Shown: piece by piece, positions 52,514-60,918 of the stretch
How the letters are laid out: the number at the start of each line of letters is the position of its first letter
How positions within the stretch are numbered: the first letter of the stretch is position 1
Source: Candidatus Sulfotelmatobacter sp.
GTDB taxonomy: Bacteria > Eisenbacteria > RBG-16-71-46
Reading direction: 5' to 3'
Assembly (NCBI GenBank): GCA_035498555.1
Contig: DATKAB010000053.1
Location: 1-62,607 of the forward strand
DNA length: 62,607 nucleotides
Notes under the pieces: model-generated
Database searches by the model: none
Told to the model about the DNA's origin: nothing
The model's input: the letters and a program-made list of their open reading frames with translations, nothing else
Made by a program: the position numbers and the translations under genes

Positions 52514-54212
52514 CGGCCTGCTCGAGGCCATGCGTCGTTGTGGGTTCGACGAGCGCGGAATCCGCGTCGAGCTCGCCGTACCGCGCGAATCCTCCCACGG
52601 GGACTGGACCACCAATCTCGCGCTGACGCTGGCGAAGCCGCTCAAACGGCCGCCCCGCGCCATCGCCGAGGCGCTGGCCGCGGCGTTCCCGGCCGGTGAG
52701 ACGTTTGCGCCCCCGGAAGTCGCCGGACCGGGATTCCTCAACTTTCGTTACCTCAAGTCCTACCTGGAGTCGCTGCCGTCGAGGATCGCGGTCGCGGGCG
52801 AGAGCTTCGGACGCTCGGAGTTCGGCGAGGGCGAGAAGATCCTGGTGGAATACGTGAGCGCCAATCCGACCGGACCGCTCAACATCGTGAGCGCGCGGGC
52901 CGCCGCGGTGGGAGCGGCGCTGGTGCGGTTGCTGCGCGCGACCGGCCATTCGGCGGATGGCGAGTTCTACGTCAATGACGCCGGGCGGCAGGTGGATCTG
53001 CTGGGTGAGTCGATGGCGGCGCGCTTCGCCGAACGCGTGGGCGCCGAGCGCGAGCTGCCCGCCGACGGCTACCGCGGCGAATACGTGCGCGAGCTCGCGG
53101 CGCGCCTGCCGGAGTCCGAGGCGCGCGCGGCGCTGGCAGCGAAGAACGGCGCCGAATGGTTCCGCGACCACGCGCTCGAGCACATGCTGGCCTGGCAGCG
53201 CCGCGATCTCGACGACTACGGCGCGGAGTTCTCGCGCTGGTTCCGCGAAACCGAAGTGCACGATTCGGGCGCGGTCCAGGCGACCCTGGAGGAGCTGACG
53301 CGCCGCGGCGAGACCTATCGCGCCCGCACCCCCGAGGTCGACCGGAGCGGCGCTCCGCCCGATGCCGAGGAACGCGCCGAGGCCTCGGGTGAAGCCACCT
53401 ACCTGCGGACTTCGCGCTACGGCGACGACAAGGATCGCGTGATCGTGAAGAGCAGCGGCGCGCCGACCTATCTGCTGCCCGACATCGCCTATCACCGCGA
53501 CAAGCACGCGCGCGGCTACCGGCGCGCGATCGATCTGTGGGGTCCGGATCATCACGGCTACGTGCCGCGCATGAAGGCCGCGATGCAGGCGCTGGGGTAC
53601 GGCGAGGACTTCCTCGAGGTGCTGATCGTCCAGCAGGTCAACCTGCTCTCGGGTGGACAGCCGGTGCGGATGAGCAAGCGCGCCGGTGAATTCATCACGC
53701 TTCGCGACCTGATGGACGAGGTGGGTGCGGACTGCGCCAAATTCTTCTTCCTGCTGCGATCCACCGGCGCCCATCTCGATTTCGACCTGGACGTGGCGAG
53801 ACAGCAGAACGACGAGAACCCGGCGTACTACGTGCAGTACGCCCACGCGCGGATTTCGGCGGTCCTGCGCTTCGGAGCGGAGCGCGGACTGACCGCCTCG
53901 ACCGAAGCGCGCATCCCGATCGAGGCGCCCGAGGAAATCGCGCTGGTGAGAACGCTTGCGACGTTCCCCGAGGTGGTGCGGGGTGCCGCCTTCGCGCGCG
54001 AACCGCACCGGATCCCCACTTTCCTGATCGAGACGGCGGCCGAGTTCCATCGCTTCTATCACGCCTGCCGCGTGGTGACCGAGGACGCCGAGAGGTCGCG
54101 TGCCCGGCTCCAGCTGTGCCGGGCGGCGCGATGCGTATTGCGGAACGGGCTCGCGTTGATGGGCGTGAGCGCGCCCGAGCGCATGGAGCGCGAGACGGAG
54201 CCGGCGGTGTGA
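52491..54212 (+). CDS. argS: Arginyl-tRNA synthetase with altered HIGH motif
   Basis: Class I aminoacyl-tRNA synthetase, 573 residues from TTG 52491 (CGGAG upstream). The N-terminal additional domain is followed by VEYVSANPTGPL and then NIVSARAAAVG (131-141), where ArgS enzymes usually have HVGHARG. The two His of the HIGH signature are therefore Asn and Ser. The rest is normal: YVNDAGRQ, the DLWGPDHHGYVPRMKA region, MSKRAGEFITLRDL (KMSKS-equivalent) and the DALR anticodon domain ending near the C terminus. Catalytic competence needs testing. It overlaps the PfkB gene by four bases. No other argS is seen. Confidence 0.9.
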   Translation: MVWKPLTDGLLEAMRRCGFDERGIRVELAVPRESSHGDWTTNLALTLAKPLKRPPRAIAEALAAAFPAGETFAPPEVAGPGFLNFRYLKSYLESLPSRIAVAGESFGRSEFGEGEKILVEYVSANPTGPLNIVSARAAAVGAALVRLLRATGHSADGEFYVNDAGRQVDLLGESMAARFAERVGAERELPADGYRGEYVRELAARLPESEARAALAAKNGAEWFRDHALEHMLAWQRRDLDDYGAEFSRWFRETEVHDSGAVQATLEELTRRGETYRARTPEVDRSGAPPDAEERAEASGEATYLRTSRYGDDKDRVIVKSSGAPTYLLPDIAYHRDKHARGYRRAIDLWGPDHHGYVPRMKAAMQALGYGEDFLEVLIVQQVNLLSGGQPVRMSKRAGEFITLRDLMDEVGADCAKFFFLLRSTGAHLDFDLDVARQQNDENPAYYVQYAHARISAVLRFGAERGLTASTEARIPIEAPEEIALVRTLATFPEVVRGAAFAREPHRIPTFLIETAAEFHRFYHACRVVTEDAERSRARLQLCRAARCVLRNGLALMGVSAPERMERETEPAV

Positions 54213-55138
54213 GCGAGACCCGCGAGATCCTGGTAGTGGGCTCGGTCGCGCTCGACAGCGTGCGCACGCCGTTTGGCGAGGTGGTGGAGGGGCTGGGGGG
54301 CTCGGCGTCCTACTTCTCGGTCTCGGCCAGCCACTTCGCTCCGGTGCGCATGGTCGCGGTGGTGGGCGAGGACTTTCCCGAGGAGCATCGCCATACCTTC
54401 TCGCGTTTTGGCGTCGACCTGAGCGGGCTCGAGACCGCGAAGGGCCGCACCTTCCGCTGGCGTGGCGAGTACGCCGCCGAACTCGGGCATGCCCATACGC
54501 TCGAGACCCAGCTCAACGTGTTCTCCAGCTTCCATCCGAAGCTCGACAGCCGTCATCGCGCCTCCCCCTACGTGTTCCTCGCCAACATCGATCCCGATCT
54601 CCAGCTCGAGGTGCTGACGCAGATGCGCCGGCCGAGGCTGGCCCTGTCGGACACCATGAACTACTGGATCGCGCGCAAGCCCGACCGCGTGCTGGAGGTG
54701 CTTCGCCAGGTCGACATCGCGCTCCTCAACGAGGAGGAGGCTCGGGCGCTGGCCGCCGAGACCCAGGTGATCCGCGCCGCCGAGCGGCTGGTCGAGCAGG
54801 GCGCGAACGCCGTGATCGTGAAGAAGGGCGAGCACGGCGCGCTCTACCATTCGCGCGAGGAAACCTTCATCACGCCGGCGTTCCCGGTCGAAGTGCTGCG
54901 CGATCCCACCGGGGCGGGCGATTCGTTCGCGGGCGGCTTCCTGGGCTGGCTCGCGCGGTGCGGGCGCACCGAGAGTCGCGCCCTTCGTCAGGCGCTGGCC
55001 TGCGGCACCGCCATGGCGTCGATCGCGATCGAGAGCTTCACCCCTCGCCGGCTCACCGAGACCGGCCCCGAGGAGATCACCGCCCGCGTCGAGCGGCTGC
55101 ACCGGATGGTGCACTACGAGCTGGAGCCCCTGTTCTAG
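54209..55138 (+). CDS. PfkB-family carbohydrate kinase
   Basis: A 309-residue ribokinase-fold kinase. It has the N-terminal ILVVGSVALDSV, the glycine-rich GLGGSASYFSVSASHF, NEEEARAL in the middle, and the C-terminal PfkB signature DPTGAGDSFAGGFLGW with the catalytic Asp. GTG 54209 overlaps the argS stop. Substrate could be a nucleoside, ribose or another sugar. It is the last gene of the prenyl synthase operon. Confidence 0.88.
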   Translation: MSETREILVVGSVALDSVRTPFGEVVEGLGGSASYFSVSASHFAPVRMVAVVGEDFPEEHRHTFSRFGVDLSGLETAKGRTFRWRGEYAAELGHAHTLETQLNVFSSFHPKLDSRHRASPYVFLANIDPDLQLEVLTQMRRPRLALSDTMNYWIARKPDRVLEVLRQVDIALLNEEEARALAAETQVIRAAERLVEQGANAVIVKKGEHGALYHSREETFITPAFPVEVLRDPTGAGDSFAGGFLGWLARCGRTESRALRQALACGTAMASIAIESFTPRRLTETGPEEITARVERLHRMVHYELEPLF

Positions 55139-55165
55139 CTCGCCGCACGGATTCTCCGGAAGAAA

Positions 55166-55194
55166 TTGACCGCGTTCCGGTCTGGACTTAGCCC
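55166..55194 (+). promoter_or_regulatory. Weak promoter before the two-domain protein
   Basis: TTGACC (55166-55171), 17 bp, TAGCCC (55189-55194); alternatively TAGCAT at 55208-55213 may be the -10 with no good -35. Confidence 0.35.
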
Positions 55195-55258
55195 GGTGCG
55201 ACTGTGCTAGCATCATGTTCGAGATTGAGGCCCCGTACCCCCCGGAGGTGCCTTGCCG

Positions 55259-56143
55259 ATGGACATTGCCCGCGCCAAGTGGGTCGAAGAGGCGGAAGCG
55301 AGCCTGCGCTCGCTCCGTGATGTCCAGGCCGTGAGCATCCTCGCGGAGGACCAGAACATCCGCGAGATCCACGTCCTCGCGAGCCCCGGGCGGAGCGCCA
55401 AGCAGCTGGTGCGGGACGTCGAGACCTGTCTTCGCACTCGCTTTTCGATGGGGATCGATCACCGCGTGGTCTCGGTCGCGTTCGCGAAACCGCTGCCTGC
55501 GCCCTCGGCCGAGCCGGCGAGGCCTGCCGCCACGCCCTCGCCGCCGGCGCCGCAGGTGGTCGCGCCACCCGCGCCACCCGCGCCACCGCCGCCCGTCGCC
55601 GCCCCGGTCTCCGGCGCAGCGCCGAGCCCGGCAAAGAGCTGGCGCGCCGCGGGTTCCGCGATCCCGGCGCGGGCTCCGCGACCCGCCGAAGACGCCCGAA
55701 TCCGCTTCGCCGGCGTCAACCTCTACGTCTCGGGGCCCCGGGTCCAGGCTCAGGTCGAGCTCCGCTGGAAGGGCATGGGCCGCATGGGGAGCGCCTCGGG
55801 CTGGAGCAGTCGGGACGGCGCCTATCGCCTGATCGCAAGCGCGACCCTGGCGGCGGTGCAGGAGTTCCTGGAGGAGGCCTGGGCCCTGAGCCTCAAGGAG
55901 ATCGAGTTCGTCCGGATGGGCCGGCAGGAGGTGGTGGTGGTAGGGTTGTCGCTGATCACCCACCGCCACGAAAAAATGCTGGCGGGTTGTTGTCCGGTGG
56001 AACAGGATGCACAGCAAGCCGTCGTGCTGGCGACCCTGGGTGCGGTCAACCGCGTGGTCGGCGGGTTGCCCACCCGCGAGCCGACGGAATACGTTCTGAG
56101 GCCGGCATCGCGCCAGGAGGAGAGCGAAGCGAAGAGGTTCTGA
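55259..56143 (+). CDS. Two-domain protein of unknown function with Pro/Ala linker
   Basis: A 294-residue cytosolic protein. Residues 1-78 form an alpha/beta domain (VSILAEDQNIREIHVLASPG, KQLVRDVETCLRTRF, IDHRVVSVAFA) that resembles an ACT-like regulatory fold. Residues 79-145 are a Pro/Ala-rich linker. Residues 146-270 form a second alpha/beta domain (RLIASATLAAVQEFLEEAW, VVVVGLSLITHR, QAVVLATLGAVNRVVGG). I recall similar pairs in uncharacterised proteins of other phyla but cannot name a function. ATG 55259 has GGAGG at spacing 10; TTG 55253 is at spacing 4. It stands alone with its own promoter region. Confidence 0.7.
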   Translation: MDIARAKWVEEAEASLRSLRDVQAVSILAEDQNIREIHVLASPGRSAKQLVRDVETCLRTRFSMGIDHRVVSVAFAKPLPAPSAEPARPAATPSPPAPQVVAPPAPPAPPPPVAAPVSGAAPSPAKSWRAAGSAIPARAPRPAEDARIRFAGVNLYVSGPRVQAQVELRWKGMGRMGSASGWSSRDGAYRLIASATLAAVQEFLEEAWALSLKEIEFVRMGRQEVVVVGLSLITHRHEKMLAGCCPVEQDAQQAVVLATLGAVNRVVGGLPTREPTEYVLRPASRQEESEAKRF

Positions 56144-56215
56144 TCAGCGAAGCGAACCCACCTGTGGACAGCGGTTTCCCGCAGAGTCCTGATTACCCTA
56201 AAGGAGGTGGCGTTC

Positions 56216-56266
56216 GTGGACATCATTCTCGATCTGATCAATATCCTCGGGAAGGCTGGCTGGTAA
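56216..56266 (+). CDS. Tiny ORF: 16-residue Ile/Leu-rich peptide
   Basis: GTG 56216 follows TAAAGGAGGTGG, a near-perfect anti-Shine-Dalgarno match, at normal spacing. The peptide is MDIILDLINILGKAGW, ending at TAA 56264-56266, 14 bases before a strong hairpin terminator. It has four Ile and three Leu in 16 residues and could form an amphipathic helix. It may be a membrane-active or regulatory micropeptide, or a leader peptide. Coding status rests on the ribosome site and the clean frame. Confidence 0.45.
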   Translation: MDIILDLINILGKAGW

Positions 56267-56280
56267 GCTCGCCTGCTTGA

Positions 56281-56305
56281 GCACCGCGTCTTCGGGACGC
56301 GGTGC
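56281..56305 (+). terminator. Rho-independent terminator
   Basis: GCACCGCGTC (56281-56290) pairs perfectly with GACGCGGTGC (56296-56305), a 10-bp stem with loop TTCGG, followed by GATTTCCTTC. This is the best intrinsic terminator in the window; it ends the tiny-ORF transcript before the HD-GYP gene. Confidence 0.65.
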
Positions 56306-56349
56306 GATTTCCTTCGGCGGTGCCGGTCCCAGAACGGACCGAACCAGGG

Positions 56350-57705
56350 ATGGACACCCACCCCGCGCGAGATGTGAGCGTGAAGGATTCAGCGACCCCG
56401 CGCAGGCCCCTCCAATTCAGGCTTTATTACGTTGCGCTGCTGATCGCCGCCGCGGTGACGCTGGCCCTTGCCACCCCGCACGCGAAGCCGCCCTCGCTGG
56501 CGCTCGGCCTGATCGTCGCGGCGCTGATGATCCTGGTGGATTTGAACCCGACCGCGCTGCCGAGCGGCGGGGCCGCGACCGCCAGCGGCGTGCTCGATCT
56601 GCCCGCGCTGGTGATCCTCGGCCCGGCGTGGACCTCGTGGATCTCGATCGCCAGCACCGTCGTCACCGAGGGGCTGGTGCAGCGGCGCGGCGCCCGCAAG
56701 GTGACCCACAATCTGGCGCTCTACACGCTCACCTACTTCGCGGGCGGGCTGGGGTTCACGCTGGCCGGCGGCCGGTACGGCGCCTTCAGGCTGCCGCACG
56801 ACTTCTTGGCGCTGGCCGCGTGCGGCGCCGGCTACTTCCTCGTCAACTCGGCGCTGGTCTCGGTGGTGATCGGGCTCACCTCGGGCCCGAGCCCGTGGCG
56901 CGTCTGGCAGAGCAACTTCATGCGCGGGCTGCTCCATCACATCTCGTTCCTCGCCCTCGGCGCGCTGGTGGTGGTGGTCTATACGGGCGTCGGGCCCTGG
57001 GGGCTGATCCTGTTCGGCATTCCCTATCTGGTCTCGCGCCACTCGTTCGCGCTCTACATGGAGATCCGCTCCGACCTCAAGGAGTTCGTGCGCGCGCTGA
57101 CCGAGGTGCTCGAGGAGGTGGATCCCTACACCCGGCATCACTCGGTGCGGGTCTCGCAGTACTCGGTGCGACTGGCGCGCGGGATGCGGCTCACCGAGTC
57201 GCAGGTGGAGGAGGTCGAGTACGCGGCGCTGGTGCACGATCTCGGCAAGATCGGCCCGCATCATCAGCACATCCTGCAGAAGCCCGGATCGCTCTCGCCC
57301 GAAGAGCAGCTCACCATTCGGTTGCATCCTGCCGCCGGCGCCGAGATCGTCGCCAAGGTGCGCGCGCTGCGCCGCGCGGCCGAGATCGTGCGCAGTCATC
57401 ACGAACGCCCCGACGGCCAGGGCTACCCCTACGGCCTGCGCGCTGACGACGTCCCGGTCGGCGCCCGAATTCTCAACGTCGCGGACTCCTTCGACGCCAT
57501 GACTTCGGACCGGCCCTACCGGCGCGCGCTGGCGGTGAAACAGGCGCTCGGCGAGCTGGAGCGGGGCGCCGGCACGCAGTTCGACGCCGGCGTGGTGGAG
57601 TGCCTGCTGCGGCTGCACGCCAGCGGGGATTTCCCGCTGATTCCCAGCCCGAGCAGCGAGGACCTGCTGATGCTGAAACTGCGACCGATGCGGGCCCGCG
57701 CCTGA
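56350..57705 (+). CDS. Membrane HD-GYP domain protein (cyclic di-GMP phosphodiesterase-like)
   Basis: A 451-residue protein. Residues 20-220 hold about six membrane helices (a MASE-like sensor), then a helix and the HD-GYP domain: RHHSVRVSQYS, VHDLGKIG (H296, D297), LHPAAGAEIV, RSHHERPDGQGYPYG (GYP at 358-360) and NVADSFDAMTSDRPYRRA. All metal ligands and GYP are present. Cyclic di-GMP hydrolysis is the family role, although some members act on other dinucleotides. ATG 56350 has only a weak AGGG site. The stop shares a base with the purM ATG. Confidence 0.88.
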   Translation: MDTHPARDVSVKDSATPRRPLQFRLYYVALLIAAAVTLALATPHAKPPSLALGLIVAALMILVDLNPTALPSGGAATASGVLDLPALVILGPAWTSWISIASTVVTEGLVQRRGARKVTHNLALYTLTYFAGGLGFTLAGGRYGAFRLPHDFLALAACGAGYFLVNSALVSVVIGLTSGPSPWRVWQSNFMRGLLHHISFLALGALVVVVYTGVGPWGLILFGIPYLVSRHSFALYMEIRSDLKEFVRALTEVLEEVDPYTRHHSVRVSQYSVRLARGMRLTESQVEEVEYAALVHDLGKIGPHHQHILQKPGSLSPEEQLTIRLHPAAGAEIVAKVRALRRAAEIVRSHHERPDGQGYPYGLRADDVPVGARILNVADSFDAMTSDRPYRRALAVKQALGELERGAGTQFDAGVVECLLRLHASGDFPLIPSPSSEDLLMLKLRPMRARA

Positions 57706-58751
57706 TGCGCTACCGCGACGCCGGCGTGGACCTGTCGCGCTCGGATGCGCTCAAGGCCGAGATCGCGCGCGAGGTGAACACCACCTGGCCGGCGGGCTCG
57801 AGCCCGCTGCGCGGCGGATTCGCCGGGGTGCTGGCCTGGCCCGGGCCGGGGGGCGCGCCCGGGGTGGCGACCCACGGGCTGATCGCCGCGACCCTGGATG
57901 GCGTCGGCACCAAGCTCCATCTCGCGATCGAGGCGGGCCGGCTGGCCGACGCGGCCGCCGACGTGGTGTATCACGGCGCCAACGATCTGCTGGTGCATGG
58001 CGCGCGTGCCTTCGCGTGCCTCGACTACATCGCGCAGGCGCGGCTCGAGCCCGAGCGAGTGCTCGAAGCGATCCGCGGTCTCGCGCGCGGGTGCCGCGAG
58101 GTGGGCGCGGTGCTGCTGGGCGGTGAGACCGCCGAGATGCCCGACACGTACCTTCCCGGCACGCTCGATCTCGCCGCCTGCATGCTCGGGCGCGTGGAAG
58201 AGGCACTGCTGCTCGACGGGGCGCGCGTGCGCGCCGGCGACCGGCTGCTCGGGCTCGCTTCGGCGGGACTCCACACCAATGGCTTCTCGCTGGCACGACG
58301 CGTTCTCGCCGCGTCGGGAAAGCGCCTGAGCGACCGGCTTCCGGGCGGCGCCGGGGAGACGCTGGGCGACGCGCTGCTGGCGCCGCATCGCTGGTACGGG
58401 GCGAGCCTCCTGCCGCTGATCGAGGCCGGGCGCATCCACGCGCTCGCGCACGTGACCGGCGGCGGCATCGCCGGCAATCTGGTGCGTGTCTTGCCGCGCG
58501 GGTGTCGGGCGGTGGTCGAGCGGCGCGACGAGCCGCCGGCTCTGTTCCGCTGGCTCATGGAGTCGGGCGCGATTCCCGAGGACGACGCGCGCGCGACGTT
58601 CAATCTGGGTGTGGGAATGGTGGTGGTGTGCGCCCCCGATCAAGCGGACCTGCTCGCCGAGGCGCTGCGCCGATCCGGCGAGCGGGTCCTTTCACTGGGG
58701 CGCGTCGAGGAGGGAGAGCGCGGGGCCGAGTGGCGCTCGAATTCCGGATGA
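57705..58751 (+). CDS. purM: Phosphoribosylformylglycinamidine cyclo-ligase (AIR synthetase)
   Basis: Fifth step of purine synthesis: closes FGAM to AIR with ATP. The 348 residues show the family opening MRYRDAGVDLSRSDAL, GLIAATLDGVGTKL, DLLVHGARAFACLDYIA, LLGGETAEMPDTY, GLASAGLHTNGFSLAR and HVTGGGIAGNLVRVLP. It overlaps the HD-GYP stop by one base and is 31 bases before a sigma-54 activator gene. It is separated from purD-purE by 24 kb. Confidence 0.94.
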   Translation: MRYRDAGVDLSRSDALKAEIAREVNTTWPAGSSPLRGGFAGVLAWPGPGGAPGVATHGLIAATLDGVGTKLHLAIEAGRLADAAADVVYHGANDLLVHGARAFACLDYIAQARLEPERVLEAIRGLARGCREVGAVLLGGETAEMPDTYLPGTLDLAACMLGRVEEALLLDGARVRAGDRLLGLASAGLHTNGFSLARRVLAASGKRLSDRLPGGAGETLGDALLAPHRWYGASLLPLIEAGRIHALAHVTGGGIAGNLVRVLPRGCRAVVERRDEPPALFRWLMESGAIPEDDARATFNLGVGMVVVCAPDQADLLAEALRRSGERVLSLGRVEEGERGAEWRSNSG

Positions 58752-58782
58752 CGCTCACCGGGGTGGTGGGGAGGAGGTCGGG

Positions 58783-59790
58783 ATGGAGCGGGAGGAGACG
58801 CGCGCGCGGACCGAGGGAATCGGTCCGGAGCTGATCGGAGCATCACCGGCGTGGCGCGAGGTGCTGGAGGTGCTGCCCCGCGTGGCGGCCAGCGACCTGC
58901 CGGTGCTGATCCAGGGTGAGACCGGCTGCGGCAAGGAGCTGGTGGCGCGCGCGGTGCACGCGCAGAGCCACCGGCGGCGCGCCACCTTCGTCGCGCACAA
59001 CTGTGGCGCGACGCCCGACAGCCTGATCGAGAGCGAGCTGTTCGGGCACACGCGCGGCGCATTTACCGGCGCGGTCGCGGATCGCGCCGGGTTGTTCGAT
59101 GCCGCCGACGGCGGCACGCTGTTCCTCGACGAGATCGGGGACGGGAGTCCGCTGCTGCAGATGAAGCTTCTGCGCGTGCTGCAGGAGGGCGAGGCCCGTC
59201 GGGTGGGCGAGACTCGCCTGCGGCGGCTCGACGTCCGCATCGTCAGCGCCACGCACCGCGATCTGGACGAGGGAGTGCGGGACGGCCTGTTTCGCGCCGA
59301 TCTCCTGTTCCGGCTGAACGCCGTGCGCCTCACCCTGCCACCGCTGCGCGAGCGCGGCCGCGACGTGCTGCTGCTGGCCGAGCATTTCCTCGCGCGGGCG
59401 GCGCAGAGCTGCGGCGTCGCGCCGCCGCGAATCGCGACCGCGCTCGAGGCGCGGCTGCTCGAGCACTCGTGGCCCGGCAATGTTCGCGAGCTGGCCAATG
59501 GCTGCGCGTACGCGGTGCGCGTGGCCGGAGCGCGGGAGGCCGTCGAGATCGCCCACTGGCCGACCTCGCCGTTTCGCGTGGCGCCGGCCGCGGCGCGGGG
59601 TCTGCACGCCGAGACCCGCGCGCTCGAAGAGCGGCGCCTGCTCGAGGCGCTCGATCGTTCTCATGGCAACAAGTCACGCGCGGCTCGCTCGCTGGGTCTG
59701 TCGCGACAGGGTCTGCTGAAGAAGTTGCGCCGCTACGGGCTCTGGAACGGTGAGGCGATCGAGGCGCCGATGGGCGATGCCGGCGATTGA
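58783..59790 (+). CDS. Sigma-54-dependent transcriptional activator, no sensor domain
   Basis: A 335-residue enhancer-binding protein consisting of an AAA+ domain directly after a 20-residue lead, then a Fis-type HTH. Walker A is GETGCGKE, the sigma-54 contact loop is GAFTGA, Walker B is GGTLFLDEIGD, with RADLLFRLN and WPGNVRELAN. The C terminus has GNKSRAARSLGLSRQGLLKK, the DNA-binding helix pair. There is no receiver, GAF or PAS domain, so it is PspF-like and must be regulated by another protein or constitutively active. ATG 58783 follows GAGGAGG. Target promoters are unknown. Confidence 0.92.
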   Translation: MEREETRARTEGIGPELIGASPAWREVLEVLPRVAASDLPVLIQGETGCGKELVARAVHAQSHRRRATFVAHNCGATPDSLIESELFGHTRGAFTGAVADRAGLFDAADGGTLFLDEIGDGSPLLQMKLLRVLQEGEARRVGETRLRRLDVRIVSATHRDLDEGVRDGLFRADLLFRLNAVRLTLPPLRERGRDVLLLAEHFLARAAQSCGVAPPRIATALEARLLEHSWPGNVRELANGCAYAVRVAGAREAVEIAHWPTSPFRVAPAAARGLHAETRALEERRLLEALDRSHGNKSRAARSLGLSRQGLLKKLRRYGLWNGEAIEAPMGDAGD

Positions 59791-59829
59791 CGTTTTCCGC
59801 CGTGCACGTGGCCGCGCCATCGTCGCGCG

Positions 59830-59859
59830 TTGGCGACACCCGAACCCTTCGGCTAGACT
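59830..59859 (+). promoter_or_regulatory. Promoter of the oxidoreductase-lnt pair
   Basis: TTGGCG (59830-59835), 18 bp, TAGACT (59854-59859), 45 bases before GTG 59905. Its -10 region is identical over 18 bases to the one before moxR. Confidence 0.6.
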
Positions 59860-59904
59860 GCCGCCTCTCTCGAACCAGGAGCCGCACGAAAAGGAGGTCG
59901 CTTC

Positions 59905-60918
59905 GTGGCGCGAAAGGCCTTGCGCATCGGACTCGTGGGGGTGGGTGCCGCCGCGCAGATCAACCACATACCGGCGTGGAAGAAGATCGAGGGCGTCGAG
60001 CTGGTGGCGCTTTGCGATCGCGATCCCGAGAAGGCGGCGCGCGTGGCCCAGAAATTTCAGGTGCCGCGCGTGCACTCGCGGGTGGACGATCTGCTGACCG
60101 ACGAGGAAGTCGACGCGGTCGACATCTGCACTCCCAACTACCTCCACGCGCCGATTGGAACGGCCGCCCTCGAGGCCGAGAAGCACGTGCTGTGCGAGCG
60201 GCCGCTGGCCAGAAGCGCGCAGGAGGCCGCCGGGATGCTGAAGGCCGCCAAGAAGGCCGACCGCGTGCTGATGTGCTGCGTCCAGCATCGGTTCCGCCCC
60301 GACGCCCAGCTGCTCAAGAAATTCGTGGAGAAGGGCGACCTCGGCTCGGTGTTCTTCGCCAAGGCCGGCTGGCTCCGCCAGCGCGCCGAGTGGGACTCGG
60401 ACGAATGGCGCGCCCAGAAGCGCGAGAGCGGCGGCGGCGTGGTGCTGGACCTCGGCTTCCAGATGCTCGACCTCTCGCTGTGGGTGCTGGGCGGGCCCAG
60501 GGTTCAGGCGGTGACCGCCAGCGTTCATCGCTCGCGCAAGGGGGAAGTCGAGGACAGCGCGACCGCCTTCTTCCGCCTCGAGTCGGGCGCCACGCTCACG
60601 CTCGAGTTGACCTGGGGACTGCTGATGGAGAAGGACTTCGCCTATCTCAACCTGTTCGGCTCCGGAGGCGCGGCGCTGCTCAATCCCTTCCGGCTCCACC
60701 GCGGCATGCACGGGACCCTGGTCAACGTCACCCCGACCATGGAGACCTCGCGCAACCAGTACAAGATCTCGATCGAGGCACAGCTCTCTCACTTCGCCGA
60801 GGTCCTGCGGAAATCGGCGAAGCCGATGGGGGACGCCGAGGAGATCGTGCCGGTGATGGAGCTGCTCGACGCGGTCTATCGTTCGGCGGAGCAGGAGAAG
60901 GAGGTCCGGCTCGGCTGA
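59905..60918 (+). CDS. Gfo/Idh/MocA-family oxidoreductase
   Basis: A 337-residue NAD(P)-dependent dehydrogenase. The N-terminal Rossmann domain has IGLVGVGAAAQINHIPAW, ALCDRDPEKAARVA and DICTPNYLHAPIG; the EKP motif typical of the family is ERP here (VLCERPLARS). The C-terminal alpha/beta substrate domain runs from about residue 125, with GGGVVLDLGFQMLDL. GTG 59905 follows AAAAGGAGGT. Substrate is probably a sugar or sugar nucleotide, not identifiable. The 3' end carries an AAGGAGG (60898-60904), suited to the next gene. Confidence 0.88.
   Translation: MARKALRIGLVGVGAAAQINHIPAWKKIEGVELVALCDRDPEKAARVAQKFQVPRVHSRVDDLLTDEEVDAVDICTPNYLHAPIGTAALEAEKHVLCERPLARSAQEAAGMLKAAKKADRVLMCCVQHRFRPDAQLLKKFVEKGDLGSVFFAKAGWLRQRAEWDSDEWRAQKRESGGGVVLDLGFQMLDLSLWVLGGPRVQAVTASVHRSRKGEVEDSATAFFRLESGATLTLELTWGLLMEKDFAYLNLFGSGGAALLNPFRLHRGMHGTLVNVTPTMETSRNQYKISIEAQLSHFAEVLRKSAKPMGDAEEIVPVMELLDAVYRSAEQEKEVRLG

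Noticed and set aside
56216-56305. ilv-type transcription attenuator
   Set aside because: The peptide is Ile/Leu-rich and precedes a terminator, but the downstream genes are not branched-chain genes and I found no competing antiterminator stem.
58281-58300. Sigma-54-like TGGCAC sequence inside purM
   Set aside because: TGGCACG is not followed by a proper TTGC at the -12 position and lies within coding sequence.
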